Shown: positions 1 through 9,120 of the stretch, in pieces
Numbering within the stretch: position 1 is the first letter of the stretch
Layout of the letters: each line of letters begins with the position of its first letter
Origin: JALQTD01 sp965656785
GTDB lineage: Bacteria > Bacteroidota > Bacteroidia > Flavobacteriales_D > Sanyastnellaceae
Direction of reading: 5' to 3'
NCBI GenBank assembly: GCA_965656785.1
Contig: CBFHLY010000009.1
Location: 1 to 64,000, forward strand
DNA: 64,000 nucleotides
The notes under the pieces: model-generated
Databases searched by the model: none
What the model saw: only the letters and a program-made list of their open reading frames with translations
What the model was told of the DNA's origin: nothing
Program-made: the position numbers and the translations under genes

Positions 1-1
1 C

Positions 2-1834
2 AACGCTGACGCCACCGACGAGGACGGCTCTTGCACCTACGCTGAAGCTGGCTACGACTGCGACGGCAACTGCATCAATGATGCAGACGGTGACGGCATC
101 TGCGACGAACAGGAGGCCGCTGGCTGCACTGACGTTGGAGCCTGTAACTACGATGCGGCAGCAGAAAACGACAACGGAACGTGTGAATACACGAGTTGTT
201 CCGGTTGTGCAATTGAACAAGCGTGCAACTACGATCCTAGCGCGACCATCAACGACATCGCGTCGTGTGTGTTCATCGGGGCAAGCTACCTCGATTGCGA
301 TGGCAACTGCTTGAACGATGCGGATGGTGATGGAATTTGTGATGAAAACGAGCCACCAGTCATCTTCGGATGCACGGACGCGACTGCACTCAACTACAAC
401 CCCATCGCAAACACCGATAACGGCACGTGCGTAGCCGACGTCGCTGGATGCGTCATCCCGTCTGCTTGCAACTATGATCCCAATGCAACGAGCTATGACG
501 GGTCGTGCGAGTTCAGCTCATGTGTGGGTTGCACCAACCAAAACGCCTGCAACTTCAACCCTGACGCAACGATTGCAGCGAACAGCCTGTGCACCTTCCC
601 CAGCTCCACCGTTGTGGATTGCGAAGGCAATTGCATCAACGACACCGACGGGGATGGGGTTTGCGATGAATTGGAAATCTTCGGATGCACCGATTCTGCA
701 GCGAACAATTTCAACCAATACGCTACGGAAGACAACGGTTCTTGCTTGTTCTTGACCGGAGGCTGCGTACTTCCCTTTGCCTGCAATTACGATCCTCAAG
801 CGGACTACCTCATCTTCTCGATGTGCGACTTGAACTTCCCTTGCAGTTCAGGTTTGGCTCCACAAGGTCCTGCAACGGCAGCAATGAACCCCATTTGCAA
901 TCAGCCCGGGGCATGCAACTACCTTGAAGAAGGTGATTGCGTCTACTCAGCTGAGTGCATCGAAGCGGTGACTGGCTGCATGGATCCATCAGCTTGCGAT
1001 TACGACTCGAGCTCTGTGTTCCCCGCACTGTGTGACTACATCTCTTGCCAAGGTTGCACCACGGAAACGGCGTGCAACTTCGACCCATCGGCGACCATTG
1101 CAAATGGCTCATGTGAGTTTGATAGCTGTGCTGGTTGCACCGACGAATCGGCAGCGAACTACGATGCAGAGGCAACCATTGACGATGGGTCCTGCGCTTT
1201 CCCCGGTTGCATCATCCCAGGAGCATGCAACTACGATCCGGCGGCCAACGTCTCTGACGACTCGTGCGACTTCGAATCTTGCTTGGGTTGCACCAACCAG
1301 AATGCGTGCAATTACGATGCCGATGCGATTTACAACAGCGGCTGCGAATTCACGTCGTGCGTTGGATGCACGGACCCAACTGCTGACAACTACGAAGCTG
1401 GCAACACCATTGACAATGGAAGCTGCATCTTCAGTGGCTGCACCGTTCCCGCTGCTTGCAATTACGACGCCGCCGCCAATTCAGATGACGGCAACTGCGA
1501 ATACACCTCATGCGTCGGCTGTGGTGATGTTACCGCGTGCAATTACGACGCTGGTGCCACCATTTCGGATGCGTTGGAGTGCGAGTATCCGTTCGTTGGG
1601 TTCGACTGCAACGGCGAATGCTTGGACGACAACAGCAACGGGGTATGTGACTACATCGATGCCATCAACGTGGACGGATCGAGCTTCTGCGGAGAAGGCA
1701 CGATTTGGGATGAAGCCACCCAAACCTGTGTCTCGATTCCTACGTGTGAGGGTGACTTCAACGGAGACGGTTTGATCCAACTTGAAGACCTGCTTGACTT
1801 CCTCTTCATCTACGGCACGTCCTGCGAGAATTGA
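2..1834 (+). CDS. Giant secreted Cys-rich repeat protein, C-terminal part (5' truncated by window edge)
   Basis: The frame is open from base 2, so the N-terminus lies outside the window; 610 residues are visible. They are almost entirely short repeats of the form GCTDxxACNYDxxATxDDGSC, alternating with acidic segments such as NDADGDGICDE that resemble thrombospondin type 3 or other calcium-binding loops. Near the end a module SSFCGEGTIW...C is followed by the tail DFNGDGLIQLEDLLDFL..YGTSC and the stop. No type A or type B T9SS domain is present; the dockerin-like tail sits where such a domain would normally be. The next gene downstream is a paralog with the same repeats and the same ending, which suggests a tandem duplication. 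Paired cysteines and acidic loops imply an extracellular, disulfide-bonded, calcium-dependent rod. A surface or adhesive role is inference. Confidence 0.85.
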   Translation, partial: NADATDEDGSCTYAEAGYDCDGNCINDADGDGICDEQEAAGCTDVGACNYDAAAENDNGTCEYTSCSGCAIEQACNYDPSATINDIASCVFIGASYLDCDGNCLNDADGDGICDENEPPVIFGCTDATALNYNPIANTDNGTCVADVAGCVIPSACNYDPNATSYDGSCEFSSCVGCTNQNACNFNPDATIAANSLCTFPSSTVVDCEGNCINDTDGDGVCDELEIFGCTDSAANNFNQYATEDNGSCLFLTGGCVLPFACNYDPQADYLIFSMCDLNFPCSSGLAPQGPATAAMNPICNQPGACNYLEEGDCVYSAECIEAVTGCMDPSACDYDSSSVFPALCDYISCQGCTTETACNFDPSATIANGSCEFDSCAGCTDESAANYDAEATIDDGSCAFPGCIIPGACNYDPAANVSDDSCDFESCLGCTNQNACNYDADAIYNSGCEFTSCVGCTDPTADNYEAGNTIDNGSCIFSGCTVPAACNYDAAANSDDGNCEYTSCVGCGDVTACNYDAGATISDALECEYPFVGFDCNGECLDDNSNGVCDYIDAINVDGSSFCGEGTIWDEATQTCVSIPTCEGDFNGDGLIQLEDLLDFLFIYGTSCEN

Positions 1835-1871
1835 GGCCCCGTAAGGTCACGCGACTTACTTGATTGCGTTT

Positions 1872-1910
1872 GCGCCCCCAGTCGATGGACTGGGGGCGCT
1901 TTCGTTTCTT
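1872..1910 (+). terminator. Rho-independent terminator after the first giant repeat gene
   Basis: A perfect 12-bp stem (1872-1883 with 1888-1899) closes a 4-nt loop and is followed by a T-rich run (TTTCGTTTCTT). It lies 38 bp after the stop and separates the two paralogous giant genes into different transcripts. Confidence 0.85.
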
Positions 1911-2119
1911 GAATTCAGAATCGACGAATCGGCCCGGTATTATACTTGGAACCTGCGCTCGATTAACCCTTCATTAACAAGCCAATAGACCGAACTCCCC
2001 TCCCATTTCAACGCCCTACAAATCTTCGACAATTCCATTCATTTACTCGACGGAATAATTTTTTTTGAGTGACGAACGAGGGAAGTGATGTGATATAGCT
2101 GTATATTAGGACTTCCAAA

Positions 2120-5100
2120 TTGCCTGACATGAACCAAACTCATCACTGCGGCATCCGCTGGATGATGCTAGTGGTCCTCTGGTCTTTACCAGTTTACCAC
2201 CTCTTCGCAACTTCTGCTGAACTGCCCTTGGGGCTTGATGAAGGAGCTTTCTTCAATTCCGAATGCACCGATCCTGACGCGTGCAATTTCGTGGCCTTTT
2301 CTGGTCCCGGTTATTGCCTCCAAGTGGACGAGGTGGCGGTACACACTTCTGGAGCGCTCGCGGGTTACACCACTTACCGGGTTTACGCTCTGTGCGAAAA
2401 TCCGGGCGACTTCGTGAACACCGTCACCGGTGATTCCGACACCCCGCTCAACATCAGCACGACGACGTCGTTTTACCAAAATCCCTTGGGTGCGGACTTG
2501 GCTCAGAACATCAACCCGTTGTTGTATCAGAGCTTCCCTGATTTGGCCTATGACTCTTGGCTGACTGTCGGGCTTGAGGCCCCTGAAGTTGCAGCAAATG
2601 GGGAAGCTTCGGTCAACACCATCGGCAACGACTGGCTGACGGAATTTTCGGCTGGTGGCAACATCGTTATTGACGATGAGATCGGCGGCGGCTGGTATGT
2701 GGTTCCCGGGTCAACGAATGGAATTGCCGGTGACGATTACCGCGTTTTGTTGGGACAATTCACCACCGATGGCGAATTGTCTGGCGAACTCTACATTCAG
2801 TATTTCCCGAATGGCAATCCCGCTGATTTCATTCGCGTAAGCAAGAACTTTTCCGATGCTTGCATAGGCCCTGACATCACCGCGGGTTGCACCTACGCTG
2901 ACGCAGGATACGATTGCGACGGCGCCTGCCTCAACGATTCCGATGGGGATGGAGTTTGCGATGAATTTGAGGTGGTAGGATGCCAAGACGAAACGGCATG
3001 CAACTACGTCGAAGGTTCTACCGAGCCCGAAATGTGCACCTACCCGGAAGTGCATTACACCTGTGAAGGTTCCTGCATCAACGACGCAGACGGAGACGGA
3101 GTTTGTGATGAATTTGAAATCACAGGCTGCCAAGACGCTGGGGCATGCAACTACGACGATGCAGCCACGGATGCTGGCACGTGCTCCTATGCGAGCGCAG
3201 GCTTTGACTGCGATGGCAACTGCCTCGAAGATGCGGACAACGATGGCATTTGCGATCAGTTTGAAGTGGTGGGTTGCCAAGATGCCAACGCATGCAACTA
3301 CGACAACCAAGCGACCGACGCTGGGGATTGCACGTTCGCAGCAGAAGGATACGATTGCAACGGCAACTGCATCAGCGATGCGGACTTGGACGGCATTTGC
3401 GACGAATTCGAGTTGGCTGGCTGCGACGATCCTGCTGCAAACAACTACGATTCAGCTGCAACAGACAATGACGGAAGTTGCGACTATCCGACTTGCAACG
3501 ACGAGGCCGCATGCAATTACGAGCCATGGGAAGGCCCCGGGTATTGCGTTTCTGTCGAACCTTATATGGTTCACACTGGAACGACGGGGGCTCCAGCGCT
3601 CGCGGGACAAACCACTTACCGCATCTATGCCGTGTGCGAAAATGCGGACGACTTCGTGTCTTCTGTCTCTGGGGACGCCACGTTCCCGACGAACGTTTCA
3701 ACGACCACGTCGTTCTATCAGGATCCATTAGGAGCCAACGTCGGCTCCAACGTGAACCCTGCACTTTTCTCAACGTTCCCGGACCTGAAGTACGATAGCT
3801 GGGTTACTATCGGCTTGATCGGTCCACCCAATTCTAGTTCCGGTGAGGGAGCCGTCAACACAGCGGGAAGCTCCTGGCTGCCCAATTTCGAACAAGGAGG
3901 CAATTTGGAAATCTCCGACGCCCTCGGCGGCTCGTGGTTTGTCGTGAACGGCAGCACCAATGGAGTTGCTGGCGACGATGGAAAGGTCTTGCTAGGCCAA
4001 TTCACCACCGATGGCGACCTCACCGGACAACTTTACTTGCAGTTCTTCCAAAACGGCAGCCCAGCGCAAGAATTGCGCACCATGGTCAATTTGGAAGATG
4101 CTTGCTCGCCGCTTGACTTCGACGCTTGCACCTACCCGGAATTGGGTTACGATTGTGCGGGCGTCTGCTTGAACGATGCGGACCAAGACGGGGTTTGCGA
4201 TGAATTCGAAATCGAGGGTTGCACGGACGATCAAGCGTGCAACTTCGATGCCAATGCCACCGAAGACAATTCAACCTGCACTTACCCAGAAGCAGGCTAC
4301 GATTGCGACGGTCAATGCCTCAACGACGCCGACGGTGACACCGTGTGCGACGAATTCGAAATCGCAGGATGCCAAGATGAAGCAGCCTGCAACTTCAACC
4401 CAGAAGCTACCGATGCCGACACCAGCTGCACCTACCCTGAAAGCGGTTACGATTGTGCGAGCAATTGCCTGAATGACGCAGACAACGACGGTGTTTGCGA
4501 CGAATTCGAAGTGGCGGGCTGCACGGATGAAACAGCGTGCAATTTCGACGAGGCGGCAACGGATTCAGACGGTTCATGCACCTATGCGGAAGCCGGTTAC
4601 GATTGTGCGGGCTCCTGCTTGAATGACTCCGACGGAGATGGCGTTTGCAATGAATTTGAAATCGAAGGTTGCCAGGACGAATCCGCCTGCAATTACAACG
4701 CCGATGCGACCGATGCAGGAGAATGCATCCAGCCTGCCCCCTTCTCAGATTGCGATGGAAATTGCCTGAACGATGCTGACGGCGATGGTGTTTGCGACGA
4801 GTTGGAAGTCAATGGATGCACGGATGAGACGGCGTTCAACTGGAATCCTTACGCCACGGAAGAGGACGGCTCGTGCCTTGAACCGGGATGCAATGATGAA
4901 TTGGCCTGCAACTACGAGGCATTCAGCTCGGGCTTCTGCTTGAACATTGAAACGGTTGCTGCCCATACCACGGGAGAATTGGCGGGTCTGACCACGTACC
5001 GAGTTTACGTTACGCTTTCGAACCCGGATGACTTCGTAAGTGCCGTTTTGGGTGACGCAGACTTCCCGATTGCCGTGACCACCACCACGAGTTTTTACCA

Positions 5101-8100
5101 AAACCCGTTTGGTGCAGCGGTAGCATCCTCCATCAATCCCATGTTGGTCAGTGTATTCCCCGAATTGGCTTACGACAGCTGGGTCACCATCGGATTGGAC
5201 GCACCCGCTAATACGGGAGCAGGAGAAGGAGCAACCAATACGGCCGGAAACAGCTGGATTGCTGCATTCGAATCCGGATCCAGCATTGACATCAGCGATG
5301 CCATTGGCGGGGGTTGGTACGCACTCGGCGGGGACGTGAACGCCTTTGCAGGTGACGATTACCGCGTGCTTTTGGGCCAATTCACCACGGACGGAGAATT
5401 GGGGGGGGCGTTGCAAGTGCAAATCTTCGAAAACGGCAACCAACAAAGCGCCCAATACGTCACCCTGAACTTGGAAGATGCCTGCTCACCCTATGATGAG
5501 TCCGGTTGCACCTACCCAACCGCAATCCTCGATTGCGATGGCAATTGCATCGAAGACGCGGACAACGATGGGGTCTGCGATTCATTGGAAATCTTCGGTT
5601 GCGACGATGCTTCGGCTTGCAACTTCGATGATGCCGCTACCGAAAATGACGGGTCCTGCACCTATCCCGACGCGGGTTACGACTGCGAAGGCACCTGCAT
5701 CAACGACGCCGACTTGGACGGCATCTGCGATGAATTTGAAATCGCAGGATGCCAAGACAGCTCGGCATGCAACTACGACGCAGGCGCAACCGATCAAGAC
5801 GGCTCCTGCTCATACCCCGTAGCGGGTTACGATTGCGCCGGCAACTGCATCAACGATGCCGACGGCGATACCGTCTGCGACGAGTTCGAAATCGCCGGTT
5901 GCCAGGACGACACGGCGTGCAACTACAACGCCGATGCTACGGACGAGGACGGATCATGCACCTATGCTGATGCCGGATACGACTGCGATGGTGTTTGCCT
6001 CAACGATGCCGACCTCGATGGGATTTGCGATGAGTTTGAAATCGCGGGCTGCCAAGACGACACGGCATGCAACTACAGCGCGGACGCAACCGACGAGGAC
6101 GGCTCTTGCACCTACGCCGAAGTCGGTTATGACTGCGATGGGGTTTGCTTGAACGATTCGGACCTCGATGGGGTCTGCGATGAATTCGAAATCGCCGGTT
6201 GCCAAGACGATTTGGCTTGCAACTACAACGCGGCCGCTACGGACGAAGACGGCTCCTGCTCTTACCCTGATTCGGGGTACGACTGCGATGGCAACTGCAT
6301 CAACGATGCGGACGGCGATACCGTTTGTGACGAATTTGAAATTGCGGGTTGCCAAGACGAGACGGCTTGCAACTACGATGCGAATGCCACGGACGAAGAC
6401 GGCTCCTGCACCTATGCGGAGACCGGGTACGACTGCGACGGAAACTGCATCAACGATGCCGACGGCGACACCGTTTGTGACGAGTTCGAAGTGGCCGGTT
6501 GCCAGGACGAAACAGCCTGCAACTTCAACGCAGAAGCGACGGATGAGGACGGTTCGTGCACCTATGCAGAAACCGGGTACGACTGCGACGGAAACTGCAT
6601 CAACGATGCGGACGGAGACACCATTTGTGACGAATTCGAAATTGCGGGTTGCCAAGACGAAACGGCTTGCAACTACAACGCGGATGCAACGGACGAGGAC
6701 GGCTCGTGCTCCTATGCCGAAACCGGTTACGACTGCGACGGAAACTGCCTCAACGATGCGGACGGTGACACCGTTTGTGACGAGTTCGAAGTGGCCGGTT
6801 GCCAAGACGTCACGGCTTGCAACTACAACGCAGAAGCGACGGACGAAGACGGCTCATGCACCTACGCTGAGGCCGGATACGACTGCGCTGGCAATTGCAT
6901 CAACGATGCGGACGGCGACACCGTCTGCGACGAGTTCGAGATCCCTGGCTGCCAAGATGACACCGCGTGCAACTACAACGCAGAAGCAACGGACGAGGAC
7001 GGTTCATGCACCTATGCTGAACAGCATTTGGACTGCTCAGGAAACTGCCTGAATGACACCGATGCGGATGGCGTGTGCGATGAATTTGAAGTGGTAGGCT
7101 GCCAAGATGCCACTGCTTGCGATTACAATGCGGAAGCTACCGATGCGGGAGCATGCACCTACCCTGATCCAGGTTACGACTGCGACGGAGTGTGCCTCGC
7201 GGACACCGATGGCGATGGAATTTGCGATGCCAACGAAATTGTTGGATGCCAAATCAACGGTGCCTGCAACTTCAACCCGGATGCAACCGACGCGGGAAGC
7301 TGCGACTTCTTCTCCTGCATCGGCTGCACGGATGAAGGTGCTTGCAACTACGCTGAAGGCGCGACGTTTGATGACGGTTCATGCGAGTACCTTAGCTGCG
7401 CTGGATGCGGTGATGCTGAGGCCTGCAACTACGAACCCGATGCACAGATCGAAAACAACGACCTCTGCGACTTGCCGCAAATGGGGTACGATTGCGACGG
7501 TGCCTGCTTGAACGATGCGGACGGTGATGGCGTTTGTGATGAGTTTGAAATAGTGGGTTGCCAGGACGACATGGCATGCAACTACAATGCAGATGCCACG
7601 GACGAAGGCGCGTGCGAATATGCCGAAGCCGGATACGATTGTGACGGAGGTTGCCTGAACGACGCGGATGCCGACGGGATCTGTGACGAGTTCGAAATTC
7701 TGGGATGCACCGACGAAACCGCTTGCAACTACGATGCCGAGGCTACGGACCTTGACGACAGCTGCGTGTACGCTGCAGCCGGATACGACTGTGACGGCAG
7801 CTGCAACAGCGACCTCGACGGCGACGGGGTGTGCGATGGCGATGAAGTGGCGGGATGCACCTTTGAAGGGGCCTGCAATTACGATGCGACCGCTACCGAA
7901 GAAGACGGCACGTGTTTCTTCGCGACACCCATCTACGATTGCAATGGCGATTGCTGGGATGACGCGGACGGCGACGGAATTTGCGACCAATTGGAGGACA
8001 CGGACTTCAGCTCGCTTTGCGGTCCAGGCACCTTCTGGAGCGACCTGTACAACCAGTGTTTGCCTGTGGAAGACGATTGCCCGTATGATTTGAATAACGA

Positions 8101-8164
8101 TGGTTTGGTCCAATTGCAAGACCTCCTCGATTTCCTCATTTACTACGGAAGTGCCTGCAATTGA
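2120..8164 (+). CDS. Giant (2014 aa) secreted Cys-rich repeat protein with three TTYRVYA-type domains and dockerin-like tail
   Basis: The start is ATG 2120 (MPDMNQ) or ATG 2129; either gives an N-terminal hydrophobic segment ending near LFATSA, read as a signal peptide. Three copies of a domain of about 180 residues occur at roughly 70-245, 480-650 and 943-1113, each with GYTTYRVYA or a close variant, TTTSFYQ, YDSWxTxG and VLLGQFTTDG. Between and after them run many units with GCQDxxACNY, DEDGSCTYA, GYDCDGNC and NDADGDGVCDEFE; ten units of exactly 50 residues and one of 49 are continuous at residues 1160-1708. The last 30 residues form the tail D-x-N-N-D-G-x-V..DLLDFL..YG. Lysine is rare, while Cys, Asp and Glu are abundant. 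I recognise no enzyme domain. A calcium-stabilised surface fibre or matrix protein is the most likely role, by inference. Confidence 0.9.
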   Translation: MPDMNQTHHCGIRWMMLVVLWSLPVYHLFATSAELPLGLDEGAFFNSECTDPDACNFVAFSGPGYCLQVDEVAVHTSGALAGYTTYRVYALCENPGDFVNTVTGDSDTPLNISTTTSFYQNPLGADLAQNINPLLYQSFPDLAYDSWLTVGLEAPEVAANGEASVNTIGNDWLTEFSAGGNIVIDDEIGGGWYVVPGSTNGIAGDDYRVLLGQFTTDGELSGELYIQYFPNGNPADFIRVSKNFSDACIGPDITAGCTYADAGYDCDGACLNDSDGDGVCDEFEVVGCQDETACNYVEGSTEPEMCTYPEVHYTCEGSCINDADGDGVCDEFEITGCQDAGACNYDDAATDAGTCSYASAGFDCDGNCLEDADNDGICDQFEVVGCQDANACNYDNQATDAGDCTFAAEGYDCNGNCISDADLDGICDEFELAGCDDPAANNYDSAATDNDGSCDYPTCNDEAACNYEPWEGPGYCVSVEPYMVHTGTTGAPALAGQTTYRIYAVCENADDFVSSVSGDATFPTNVSTTTSFYQDPLGANVGSNVNPALFSTFPDLKYDSWVTIGLIGPPNSSSGEGAVNTAGSSWLPNFEQGGNLEISDALGGSWFVVNGSTNGVAGDDGKVLLGQFTTDGDLTGQLYLQFFQNGSPAQELRTMVNLEDACSPLDFDACTYPELGYDCAGVCLNDADQDGVCDEFEIEGCTDDQACNFDANATEDNSTCTYPEAGYDCDGQCLNDADGDTVCDEFEIAGCQDEAACNFNPEATDADTSCTYPESGYDCASNCLNDADNDGVCDEFEVAGCTDETACNFDEAATDSDGSCTYAEAGYDCAGSCLNDSDGDGVCNEFEIEGCQDESACNYNADATDAGECIQPAPFSDCDGNCLNDADGDGVCDELEVNGCTDETAFNWNPYATEEDGSCLEPGCNDELACNYEAFSSGFCLNIETVAAHTTGELAGLTTYRVYVTLSNPDDFVSAVLGDADFPIAVTTTTSFYQNPFGAAVASSINPMLVSVFPELAYDSWVTIGLDAPANTGAGEGATNTAGNSWIAAFESGSSIDISDAIGGGWYALGGDVNAFAGDDYRVLLGQFTTDGELGGALQVQIFENGNQQSAQYVTLNLEDACSPYDESGCTYPTAILDCDGNCIEDADNDGVCDSLEIFGCDDASACNFDDAATENDGSCTYPDAGYDCEGTCINDADLDGICDEFEIAGCQDSSACNYDAGATDQDGSCSYPVAGYDCAGNCINDADGDTVCDEFEIAGCQDDTACNYNADATDEDGSCTYADAGYDCDGVCLNDADLDGICDEFEIAGCQDDTACNYSADATDEDGSCTYAEVGYDCDGVCLNDSDLDGVCDEFEIAGCQDDLACNYNAAATDEDGSCSYPDSGYDCDGNCINDADGDTVCDEFEIAGCQDETACNYDANATDEDGSCTYAETGYDCDGNCINDADGDTVCDEFEVAGCQDETACNFNAEATDEDGSCTYAETGYDCDGNCINDADGDTICDEFEIAGCQDETACNYNADATDEDGSCSYAETGYDCDGNCLNDADGDTVCDEFEVAGCQDVTACNYNAEATDEDGSCTYAEAGYDCAGNCINDADGDTVCDEFEIPGCQDDTACNYNAEATDEDGSCTYAEQHLDCSGNCLNDTDADGVCDEFEVVGCQDATACDYNAEATDAGACTYPDPGYDCDGVCLADTDGDGICDANEIVGCQINGACNFNPDATDAGSCDFFSCIGCTDEGACNYAEGATFDDGSCEYLSCAGCGDAEACNYEPDAQIENNDLCDLPQMGYDCDGACLNDADGDGVCDEFEIVGCQDDMACNYNADATDEGACEYAEAGYDCDGGCLNDADADGICDEFEILGCTDETACNYDAEATDLDDSCVYAAAGYDCDGSCNSDLDGDGVCDGDEVAGCTFEGACNYDATATEEDGTCFFATPIYDCNGDCWDDADGDGICDQLEDTDFSSLCGPGTFWSDLYNQCLPVEDDCPYDLNNDGLVQLQDLLDFLIYYGSACN
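5597..7243 (+). repeat. In-frame tandem array: ten 150-bp units plus one 147-bp unit
   Basis: Units start at 5597, 5747, 5897, 6047, 6197, 6347, 6497, 6647, 6797 and 6947, with the last at 7097-7243. Each codes for one GCQD...CDEFExx module with eight cysteines. Similarity holds at the DNA level as well as the protein level (for example GGTTGCCAAGACGA recurs at unit starts), which points to recent expansion or homogenisation. Such an array can change length by recombination and is prone to assembly collapse. Confidence 0.9.
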
Positions 8165-8200
8165 AGCCCTCCCTCGACTGAAATCAACTGAACAAGATTT

Positions 8201-8230
8201 GGGCGTCCCATCGGGGCGCCCATTTTCTTT
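8201..8230 (+). terminator. Rho-independent terminator after the 2014-aa gene
   Basis: A 9-bp stem with one G-T wobble (8201-8209 with 8213-8221) and a 3-nt loop is followed by ATTTTCTTT, 36 bp after the stop codon. Confidence 0.8.
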
Positions 8231-8287
8231 GACAAAGATTCATCTTCACGGTTTGCACAAAGCCGCTAACCTTCGGAAATTGCACCC

Positions 8288-8770
8288 ATGCTCGGTTTTA
8301 CAATGAACGGATTGCGCTTCGGCATGCTTGTCAGCGCGTTGATGGTGGGAAGCGCGGCTTTTGGCCAAGAGCCAGTCATGCCGGAAAGGGTCAAGGACCA
8401 AGCGCATTGGATCACGAACAATCAATTGTACAGCGTGCTCAGCTTGGACTACCAGGTTGAACCACAACAGGGCTGGTTGGTCATCGCCGATGGGGCCAAT
8501 CGGTTTTATGTTCAGGCAAATGAAGTGTTCCCGGAGATTCGGATGATGCAGGCCTGGGCGAACACGGTTAACGTGACCGCAGAGGAGATCAACACGTTGA
8601 ACAGCAAGCTCGTCGGCGGTCGCTTGTTCCTGACTTCGGAGAACAAGGTTCAGCTCGTCTGGGAGCACTCCTACCACGGGTTGAAAATGACGTCGGTCGG
8701 ACTGTCCCAAAGCATTGAACGCTTCCGAGCAATCCGGGATTCCGTCGTTCAATTGATCGCCGATCTCTAA
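8288..8770 (+). CDS. Small secreted protein, possibly YbjN-like
   Basis: 160 residues. The N-terminus has a hydrophobic stretch ending SAAFGQ, a good signal peptide with cleavage after Ala-Phe-Gly or nearby. The mature part has alternating strands and helices. The stretch AEEINTLNSKLVGGRLFL followed by VQLVWEHSY and a final amphipathic helix resembles the YbjN fold (a helix-strand pattern with NxxN near the middle), but I would not assert the family without a profile search. The gene stands alone between a terminator upstream and a 350-bp non-coding stretch downstream. Starts at 8288 and 8303 (MNGLRF) are both possible. Confidence 0.75.
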   Translation: MLGFTMNGLRFGMLVSALMVGSAAFGQEPVMPERVKDQAHWITNNQLYSVLSLDYQVEPQQGWLVIADGANRFYVQANEVFPEIRMMQAWANTVNVTAEEINTLNSKLVGGRLFLTSENKVQLVWEHSYHGLKMTSVGLSQSIERFRAIRDSVVQLIADL

Positions 8771-8854
8771 GCCGACCTGGAGGGCATTGCTGCCCATCTG
8801 AGACGGAATGGCTTGCCCTGCACGGAGCTCGTGGCGTGAGCCGTCTACAAAAAC

Positions 8855-8882
8855 AAAGGACCCACCTGACGATGAGTCCTTT
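8855..8882 (-). terminator. Weak hairpin, terminator-like on the minus strand
   Basis: AAAGGAC (8855-8861) pairs with GTCCTTT (8876-8882) across a 14-nt loop. On the minus strand the stem is followed by GTTTTTG. No minus-strand gene ends here, so its role is unclear. Confidence 0.35.
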
Positions 8883-9073
8883 GAGGTTGGGGAGATGGAA
8901 CATGATGCTGAGCGATTGGGTTTACGCACTCCGCAATCGCATCGGTGAAGCATCTATCGCATCATGAACTTGAATATACGAATTTTTATTCAATTCAACG
9001 AAGATTTCACCACATCCGACATCAAATACAACAATCGGCTCCACAGGGCATGCGTCATTCGGCTCAAGTCGTG

Positions 9074-9100
9074 CCACTTCGTAAATAGGTTACGAAGTGG
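9074..9100. promoter_or_regulatory. Perfect inverted repeat just upstream of the 9121 start
   Basis: An 11-bp arm CCACTTCGTAA (9074-9084) pairs with TTACGAAGTGG (9090-9100) around the loop ATAGG. It ends 20 bp before ATG 9121 and covers an alternative GTG start at 9097. It could be an operator or an mRNA structure that affects translation. The T-rich run after it (GTGCTTTGTTTGG) is poor for a terminator. Confidence 0.5.
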
Positions 9101-9120
9101 TGTGCTTTGTTTGGTTCGCA

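Larger units (their letters stand above)
8771..9120. other. 350-bp stretch without a supported gene
   Basis: Two inverted repeats are the only structure I see (8855-8882 and 9074-9100, listed separately). Open frames here lack a plausible start context and none resembles a known protein. Confidence 0.6.

Noticed and set aside
5954..6805. Long minus-strand open frames opposite the repeat proteins (also 2711-3310, 7379-8119)
   Set aside because: They are mirror frames produced by the periodic GC-rich codons of the repeats; they have no start context and give low-complexity Val/Ala/Arg products.
5597..7243. Regular 150-bp repeats as a possible CRISPR array
   Set aside because: Units are in-frame coding repeats of a Cys-rich protein without constant short repeat plus variable spacer structure, and no cas genes are nearby.
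8246..8953. Minus-strand 235-codon frame over the small secreted protein
   Set aside because: The plus-strand gene has a signal peptide and a sensible fold; the minus frame has neither.
8771..9120. Additional small RNA or tRNA in the 350-bp gap
   Set aside because: No tRNA T-loop motif or conserved RNA fold was seen; only two simple hairpins.
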